A program made the translations under genes and the position numbers. The notes under the pieces were generated by a model. It did not search any database. It was not told where the DNA came from and saw only the letters and a list, made by a program, of their open reading frames with translations. DNA of 64,000 bases from the NCBI GenBank assembly GCA_032622095.1, contig CP136061.1, positions 37,205,797 through 37,269,796 on the forward strand, read 5' to 3'. Below are positions 56,546 through 64,000 of the stretch, in pieces; the first letter of the stretch is position 1, and each line of letters begins with the position of its first letter. Source of the DNA: Siphonodentalium dalli (Eukaryota > Mollusca > Scaphopoda > Gadilida > Siphonodentaliidae).

Positions 56546-57884
56546 TCATACCACCCTGTATAGTTCTTCTGTTTTTTATGTGGGGAATATGTCGATGTAT
56601 TCGTGACTTCACCTTGTCTCGATGAAGTTAATTTCCTTGTAGATATCGGCTTCAAATATTCTTTCAAAGATCATTGCTTACAATCTCGAATTGGGTATTG
56701 GTATTCTTATTAGTACCAGACACATATTGAATTATGACAATTCCCATAAACCTCTTTTTAATTCATTAGTATCTGATGCATCCATGATCCATCCATCGTA
56801 GCATGGACTTCTAATCTCCTTATCTCATCTTCCCAACTAATATGGCGCCTTATATCATTTTTCGGGGTTCTAATACCTGTCAGATATTTTGCTTGCTGTT
56901 GCTAAACTATGATAACAATCTACCACTCATCTGAATGAGCCTCATCCAGCATACCCATCTAACAACCTCTTTCACGATTCACAAATTAAGACTTAATAAA
57001 CTCAGAGGTACTTGTATTTGTCGGATACATCTGGTTTTATAGCACCGATACCTGAATCCGACGTTTTCAGCACAAGGCTCTACTTTAGGAGTAAACTGAT
57101 GTATTGTCTTCAGACGATGACAACACATGTGCGGTGTGTAGACATTTTCTTTGAATATAACTCAATTTCCTCGTCTTTTTTGCTGCCATCTTATTATTGT
57201 TGCCGAGTTTCGAATCCCACTGCTACCACCAAATTGTCACGTGACTATTGTTTTGATGTATAATTGTTTGAACAAATTTGACGAGCAATTATGAAAAGCA
57301 ACAATAAATTGTGAGTTCATCAGATAACTTGCTGATAACTCTGCATTTGGAATCCGTCGATCTAATATGATAATGATACAATTGTACTTGGCATGCAAGA
57401 TTTAAGACATAACTATATATTGGTGTAAACAATATTTATTCCCAATACAAAACAAGATGAATATTTTACAAAAAATGCTAATGGATGAGTATGGGTGATT
57501 GAAAGGGATGAGACAACAAGCCTATTGTGGCTTGTTTGTAAGTCCTCTCCCAACTATATATTAGAAATGTCAAAAAATTGAAGATTGAACAGACTATGAC
57601 TTAATGACATTTCCTACCTAAATGAGAGCAAGTTGGTGCATTTTCCTGCTCACGATGAACCTAAGAAAGAAATGCACACAGCACTGCCTAAATATTCTCT
57701 CTTAATGCAATATAATAGTTTGGGTTCTTGAAGCTGCTTGGCCGACAATTATAAATTAGTCAACGTTTGTGTGACAATATTAATGAATTAAGACGAATTG
57801 GAATAGTTTGAGTTTGGTTGTTACTTTGACAGTTTTGAAAATCTTGATGGCAAAATTAGTGGAAATTGGAAGTGTGTCGTCCAC
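56546..57884. other. IAP intron sequence
   Basis: No exon joins in phase with its neighbours, and the flanking exons fit each other directly. No repeat recognised. Confidence 0.45.
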
Positions 57885-58039
57885 TGACAGTTTAAGGGCG
57901 GAACCCGGTCAGATTGTACATCACAGACACCCTACCCCAGCATGGGCTTCATATGGTGATTGACAGCTTAAGGGGCGGAACCCGGTCAGATTATACCTCA
58001 CAGACACTCTACCTCCAGCCTGGTCTTTAGATGGTGATT
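57885..58039. repeat. Tandem duplication, about 77-bp unit
   Basis: tgacagtttaagggcggaac ccggtcagattgtacatcac occurs twice (57,885 and 57,961), each ending atggtgattg. Confidence 0.85.
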
Positions 58040-58213
58040 GCCCGTTGCACACAAGATGTCACAGCTGTTGACAGATTATTTGCTGTTATTTAACAGTGAC
58101 AATACGATGCAATAACCAATATATGTACATTGATTATAGACAGGGACGTGGCTATGTGGTCACGGTTAGGGAGGTGACCACATTGGAATTACATATAATC
58201 CATCTTCTTTTAG

Positions 58214-58309
58214 ATCACAACCTGGTATCGTCTGCGGAAATCATGATGGTCCTATTGGATGACGATTCTGTGCCGAGTAGTCAAACATCGAGCATTCGAT
58301 CACCCTCAG
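58214..58309 (+). CDS. IAP exon: end of UBA-like domain
   Basis: The acceptor is tcttttag (58,206-58,213) and the donor ctcag|gtatgt at 58,310. It begins with two bases completing the Asp codon from the previous exon. DHNLVSSAEIMMVLLDDDSVPSSQ finishes the UBA helix bundle and starts a Ser-rich linker. It ends one base into a codon, which the RING exon completes. A MITE starts only 9 bp beyond the exon end. Confidence 0.85.
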
Positions 58310-58318
58310 GTATGTGTA

Positions 58319-58789
58319 TATATGTGACCCGCCATATCAAATCCAGTCGTAAGTCGGGATTTGTTTTACCCTGTGCCAATGCATTCTCTTATATATGCGA
58401 GTCGACCATAGGTCGCCTCGCATATATATAAGAGAATGCATTGGCCTAACAATTTTTTACAATTTTAATAATTTGTTCTTGTATTCTTTAACAATTTTAT
58501 AATTTCACCCATACAGAGCCCCAGACAAACATGAGCAGACGACACTCTTCTATATGCTTCTATATATGTGTGGGGCTCCCTGCAGGGTAATGGATGTTTT
58601 TTATTTTATGTCCTAAAAATTGTAAGAAACAATTATTTAAAAAACATGATAAAAAATTGTTAGGCCAATGCATTCTCTTATATATGCGAGGCGACCTATG
58701 GTCGACTCGCATATATAAGAGAATGCATTGGCACAGGGTAAAAATAATTCCCGACTTACGACTGGATTTGATATGGCGGGTCACATATA
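58319..58789. mobile_element. TIR element in IAP intron carrying two copies of the 69-bp palindromic cassette
   Basis: Outer inverted repeats of about 50 bp: TATATGTGACCCGCCATATC and its complement ...GATATGGCGGGTCACATATA, with TA at each end. Inside are cassettes 58,375-58,445 (71 bp, one extra ta) and 58,664-58,732 (69 bp), practically identical to those of the TTAA element at 5.7 kb. The outer ends and the probable target duplication are different. The interior also has an agcccca/tggggct inverted pair at about 58,517 and 58,572. Confidence 0.85.
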
Positions 58790-60541
58790 ACCACTAACGA
58801 TGAACGTCAGCCATGTCAACAATCCGATTCGATGGACCCCGTATCATCAGATTCCAACAACAACATTTCTTCAAAAGACGCTTTATATAGTTATCAGAAT
58901 CGATTGATTATAAAAACAATAATGATAACCACTGCCAACTCTATTATACAATTTTCCAAAACGTGTTATATATCAACTTTCTGTTCAACGCAATTTGGTA
59001 TCGAGAGAATATTTGCTTGGCCGCCAAATATTCCAGGTAGTGGAACATAACAGATGTCAAGAAGAACTCTGGGCTTTGATGGGTCGGTTCCTCGACTCGA
59101 ATCAAATATTTTTTACCCCCGAAGCCAAAGAAATAGTAATTTAGGAGCGCTAATTCGGATTATGTATCTTTTACCCTTCCATGACTGGAGCTTCCTGGAA
59201 TTTGGCGAAAACCCTGTGCCAATGCATCCTATTATGCGAGTCTCCCCTGGGGAGCCTCGCATATATAAGAGATTACATTGGCATAACAATAAGAGTGATC
59301 GCATATAATACGGAAAGTACAACAAGATGGTTGGTTTTCTGTCTCATTGTCGATTGCGAAACCGATGACAACTATATTGCACATACATCGTATGGAAATA
59401 GAACATATCTGTCTCACTAGTGGATTATAGTGTCTTGTCGTGCATATATAGACAGAACACAACGCGCATCTTAATCGAGAATATTTTATTGAATGAGTTG
59501 CGGATGGGGCAAGGATATATTTCGCGAGAGCGCAGCGAGAGCGTAATGTAACTATGCGCCATCCGCAACGGGTTCAATAATAGATTCGAGATTATGATGC
59601 AAGTTGTGTTCTGTATTTATTCCACACTGATGTGTCAGATAAGTTCAATCCATGACTGTCACCTTCATTGATACTATAGCTACCTTTATTGTGATTAACG
59701 CTGACGAATAGCCAGTAATGATCGGGATATGTCGAAGTGAATCGTTGACGTAATATACGTCACTTTTATTGACGACAACGTCAACAAAAATAGTTCCGAC
59801 TTGTTCCACTTGAGGTACCGGTATACAATATGTGTATTCAATGGCTGTGATTCCGTTGAATACATGTGCCTCACGTCAATGGTTGTGGAATATATCAGGT
59901 TATATATTATATCGATTAGTGGATTATAGTTTCTTGCCGCGCAAATATATAGCTGCATATATAGCGGGGTTTTTAAAAAATATATATAGTATATCGATTT
60001 GTGGATTATAGTTTCTTGATTCAGAGAGAGCTTAATTGAATATTTACCGGCGCCGTCAATCTGGACACCCTTCAGTTGACAAAATATGCTAGATTAATCC
60101 AGAAGCAAATTTATAGGTCAGTAAATGTTGAGCATTTCCTAGAATCCACGGGATATGCACTAAGTCATTAAAGTCAGTTGTGTTGAGTAGCATTTGTATC
60201 AAATGTAGACATTTACTATTGTATATGCTATAACACTATATCACTTTGTATGGGAAAACCTGGTACTCCACTATCAAGATGGCTGCCAAAATGGCGAGAT
60301 GAATTGGGGAAAATACAACTTTTCACCAAATATCGCCTAATTCAGCTTCCATTGTTTGGAACTGGTGAAAAATTTGGATTCTAGGAAATGTGCAAGTGTG
60401 TGATCTGCACATCAACCTTGAAATTTAAACACCCGCCATCCAGATCACAATCCACAGCGAAAAAACGTTTAAGTGAGCATTGTTACTTCACCTCTATATT
60501 GCTCCTGGACAACTATAATGCCCCTTTTGTCTTATTTTCAG
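58790..60541. other. IAP intron sequence, possible extra linker exon, and a partial MITE
   Basis: The stretch 58,797-58,893 reads NDERQPCQQSDSMDPVSS in an open frame with Ser/Asn-rich character that would suit the IAP linker, but no good acceptor precedes it. 59,170-59,287 is a partial relative of the 45.5-kb MITE (tacccttccatgactggagc; cassette 59,218-59,282, 65 bp) with TTAC in place of TTAA. The motif tggattatagtttcttg recurs at 59,412, 59,921 and 60,002. Confidence 0.5.
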
Positions 60542-60726
60542 ACTCAGAAGATGCTGATGATTACTGCATCATATGTGCCGAAAATAAGCGTCGGATCCTC
60601 TTCCAGTCGTGCGGCCACCTGATCACGTGTTCTGAGTGCGCTTATGCATTCGCGGAATGCCCGCTGTGCAGAATCCCCGTTAATGGAACGGTCAGAGTGG
60701 AAACATGTAACCATAATTATCGCTAA
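60542..60726 (+). CDS. IAP terminal exon: RING finger
   Basis: The acceptor is cttattttcag (AG 60,540-60,541) and the stop TAA is at 60,724-60,726. The first two bases complete the Asp codon left open by the previous exon. DYCIICAENKR, FQSCGHLITC, SECA and CPLCRIPV give the C3HC4 RING order C-x2-C ... C-x-H-x2/3-C-x2-C ... C-x2-C typical of IAP E3 ubiquitin ligases, which recruit E2 enzymes and dimerise through this domain. It ends 18 residues after the last Cys, about as usual. From the BIR exon to here the mapped exons encode 532 residues. Confidence 0.9.
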
Positions 60727-63700
60727 GTCGTTTCGTTATTTTGAAAGGTCATATATCGAGAATTATTTTTCTTTTTAGTAATACGGTGTTAACGAGAATG
60801 ATTACTTTGCTACAGTATATACACATTAGAAAATTAATGTTAAAAAACAGCGAATTTATTAATTGTGTAGATTATGATTGGTCCCCTTTGAACAGGTCTG
60901 GCGCATATGCATGCATATATGAATGTACTCGTGCTATACCAGTTTATCGTCGAATTTATTACCATAACGAGCGTATTTTTGAATATGGAGTTTTAATCAC
61001 CATCTTGATGCGTCCTGTGAACTCCATGAAATAACATCATGACGAGTTATGTAGAAGTCTAGTATTCAATTATTGTCGAGAAGTGAAAAATGACTAATGA
61101 TATCTGAAAAATGAGTGGAATTTGTTAGAAAAAAAAAATATATTCATTCCAAAATCTGGTAGCTCGCATAAAATCGATTTCATATGGTCAAATTTGCACA
61201 TGAGCCAGTCCTGTAAAACGCATATATATTATCCGCATCTATGGGGGGGGGGGTCACACTGATTGAGATACCGGTTGCCGATGTCACATGTAGGATGGTA
61301 ATGACCAAGGAAAATCAGTCTAAAAATAATATGGTTCATGAGACATAGTTTTGTCATAGAGAGCCCAACTGTGGTCAAAATGTTCAACAGTAATTGCATG
61401 GCAGTTTCATGCTCGACTCAATTACAATATGAAATGTCAGACCGAAAGAGCTTTACAGTTTGTTCCCATACGTTAGCTTCCAGCCAACATCTAGTGCGAA
61501 TATGTTGTTTACAGACCAATATTCGATCAAATAGTATCCTATACTTTTAGTCAAAATTGTTTACTGCAATAATCTTCAGTTGACGATATTGAAGATGTTT
61601 TGAAACCGTACCAGACCGAAAAGTGACTCTTGTCAGGCATCAAGTCTGTGAGGCCGGGCAGAATTTTGTTCGACCACCGATTGCGATCAATTATATGGCA
61701 TCATATGTCAAAGTGATACGATCGTTCTATCACTAGATTTTCTCCTCCACATTCGCTTGTCATTCTGGTCTTGGTTTGAGGGAAATGTATATCCCCATTT
61801 TGAAAGTAAACAACTTGCCTTCTATTTAGTAAACTTGAAATCATACTATGGGTAATTTGTTTTCCGGGACCTGTAGCTGGGACCTGTAGCTGGGACCTGT
61901 GGTTCGGATGTATGAATAAATTCAGATTGTAGATTAACATGTAATAATAATTGCTTTATTCTTTGATACAATTTGACATGAGCAAACGAAATTAGATACA
62001 AAATATTGACAGAATGAAGAAATTATGAAAGTACAAAATATATAGTGACCTCTCGAACTTCATAATCATCATTGTCATCATCATGTCATCATCATCATCA
62101 TCATCATCACTGTCATCATCATCAATTTCATCGTCATAATAATAATCATCATCATCATCACAATCATTGTCGTCGCTACCTTCATTATCATATAGTCTTT
62201 GTCACCATCATCATCGTCGCCGATCATAATCAACATGATCATAATATGATCATCCAGTTCAGCATTCGCCGTTGTCGTTCTAAACAACAACAACAACAAC
62301 AACAACGACAACTACAGTAGCGACTGAAACAACTTAACGTTCATCAGTCGTATAAACGAGCAAAGTCTACGTACAGAAATTATGTCTTTCAAATTTAGTA
62401 TGTCGTAATAGTCTAACACGAACAGCGCCGAAACAAAATATTTGATTCCGGAAATACAATACATCTTTGAACTCTGACCTTTCAAAATGACGAAACGATT
62501 TATAGTGATACATGTTGAAATAATACATGTATATAGTTATAGGTTTGCGTGTGGTTTTACATGTGGTTGCTGGTTATATTATAATATAAAGTTTATCTTT
62601 TATACGTGTGTGTTATTTCCTTCGATTAAATTCCATCAGCACCCTCGCTTATATTGCACACTTAATCGATCCCTTTTCGCTTACCAGTTTTCATAACCAG
62701 ACACCATGTACCCCATGTTAACGACCTTTTTGCGCCCTCTAGTTTCTGCATGTTCCAATGTTCCGCATTTTTGTATATATTATACACGCTCCTTGATTAT
62801 CCCCCACACCCTAAATGCTAAGACACTTTCGAATTCCATTAGATTAGATTGCTTTATTGTAAAAGATGACATTTAATGGGTAACATGCATAATAAATATA
62901 CAATACTTTATATACAATACAGTGTTATCTAGACGTATGGTATTATTATGATATACCTATCATATATACTGAAGACTGCTATATTAGGACATTATTATAT
63001 TCTTGTCTTTATACACATTTATGTTTTTTACAACTTGTTCTCCAATCTCGTGCTATGTATTTAATTTATTCACGGTGCATTATTAACATTAAATTAAATT
63101 TAAATCAAATCTCACCATCGTACATTTAAAAGGGACTCAATGCCGTCAAAGTGGGTTAATTCTTGGTTTCTTCTGATCTTCATTATTAATAACTCTTAAC
63201 TAATGAGATTTCGTTCACCATCGTTATGTGAACAGTATACGGTTACAATGGAATTAGAGATATTTGACCAATTATTCAGACTAAAATATTCGAACTTACT
63301 ACAAGTTTTTAACAAATCACTGCCACAGTTTTGTTTACATAACAAAGATTTCAACACGCGAAAGTTCGTTCAATTAGAGAACTCTAAACAATGAAGGAAG
63401 TTCAATGAGAATCATGTTGGGATTTACCAAAAAACAACATCGAAAAATGTAACTAGAGAGTACTGTCGTTGGGCGCGAATCGCCCGGGATTGTCGAAAAG
63501 ATCGAGTGATCTTCTCCTTCGCCTAATTTAACTTTCAAGAACCATTGACAAAACACCAATGGCAGCTTAGCATTCGAGGTCAGTTTAGTGTAAACGTCAT
63601 ATAGGTCACTATTTCATTTTCTGCTAACTATTCCAACTGAACTTCCAGATGTGCCAATTGGATATATTAATTTTTCTGGATTATTCATTCTTAAATAGGT

Positions 63701-64000
63701 TTCGTTTGAAGATATATATTTCCAATAAGTAATACAAATTGACGCATGTTTTAATAATCAATGAGGAAAGGGCAAAGTTTTAAAAAGCTTATATGTTGTT
63801 GATATTTTAGTTTATGTTTAATTGTGCTGGTGGGGATACTCTTGAACGAATAATGAGACTCCACACTGCATGTTGATATACGCAGAGTTCGCCTGATAGT
63901 AAAATATGTGAATAACATATGTGAATACATGTACACTATAATCTATACTATTAATGTCGCTGATTAAGCGGACCGCATTATTGTGTGTTCTGAATGACGT
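60727..64000. other. Unassigned sequence with simple repeats downstream of the IAP gene
   Basis: Contains a G-run (61,231-61,251), three copies of ctgtagctgggac at about 61,870-61,900, an (ATC)n/(CAT)n tract (about 62,065-62,160) and (CAA)n (about 62,284-62,307). No exon or RNA gene recognised; open frames at 62,072-62,320 are products of the triplet repeats. Confidence 0.45.

Noticed and set aside
62072-62320. His-rich open frame as a metal-binding protein
   Set aside because: Encoded by (CAT)n/(CAA)n microsatellites; the opposite strand is equally open.
1-64000. CRISPR arrays, bacterial operons, rRNA genes
   Set aside because: None seen; the tandem repeats lack uniform unique spacers and the genes present are spliced and eukaryotic.

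Overview
This is eukaryotic, animal-type DNA: spliced genes with GT/AG introns, long AT-rich intergenic sequence, many simple repeats, and a dense load of foldback/MITE elements, LINEs and a broken LTR retrotransposon. Two host genes are recognisable. One is an inhibitor-of-apoptosis protein (two BIR domains, a UBA-like segment and a C-terminal RING) spread over at least four plus-strand exons between 52.0 and 60.7 kb. The other is one minus-strand exon at 9.24-9.59 kb that encodes a TAZ2 zinc finger of the CBP/p300 type. The repeat content, the Tx1/L1-like LINEs and this IAP architecture suggest an invertebrate, perhaps a mollusc or other lophotrochozoan; that is inference.

Layout. 0-8.9 kb: tandem repeats with poly-C runs, a foldback element, a TTAA-flanked piggyBac-like MITE, a tRNA-derived SINE, and a minisatellite rich in TGACCT/AGGTCA half-sites. 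9.2-9.6 kb: the TAZ2 exon next to a long (CT)n tract. 10-22 kb: mostly unassigned sequence with several short TIR elements and a dispersed poly-C repeat. 22.4-25 kb: a 5'-truncated LTR retrotransposon (end of RT, RNase H, integrase, probable 3' LTR).

26-43.8 kb is a nested stack on the minus strand. An old decayed LINE (LINE-A, 26.06-27.08 and 43.38-43.84 kb) is split by a second LINE (LINE-B, 27.08-34.74 kb). Directly at LINE-B's 5' edge sits an 8,628-bp element (34,745-43,372) that is almost one perfect palindrome. It has 5'-AG...CT-3' ends and is flanked by the 6-bp direct repeat gttgta, as known for Polinton/Maverick elements. Each 4.3-kb arm carries one copy of a zinc-finger/packaging-ATPase-like gene; the two genes diverge from a CGG-triplet hairpin core. 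The right copy is open (566 codons); the left has a one-base frameshift. No polymerase B, integrase, protease or capsid gene is visible. This palindromic, ATPase-only Polinton-like element is the most unusual object in the window.

44-51 kb: tandem repeats, MITEs, and a decayed fragment of a mobile-element-associated gene. 52-60.7 kb: the IAP gene, whose introns contain minisatellites and foldback elements. 60.7-64 kb: simple repeats and nothing else recognised. A recurring theme is a 69-bp palindromic cassette (seven copies at 5.7, 45.5, 58.4-58.7 and 59.2 kb) found inside MITEs that have different outer termini.
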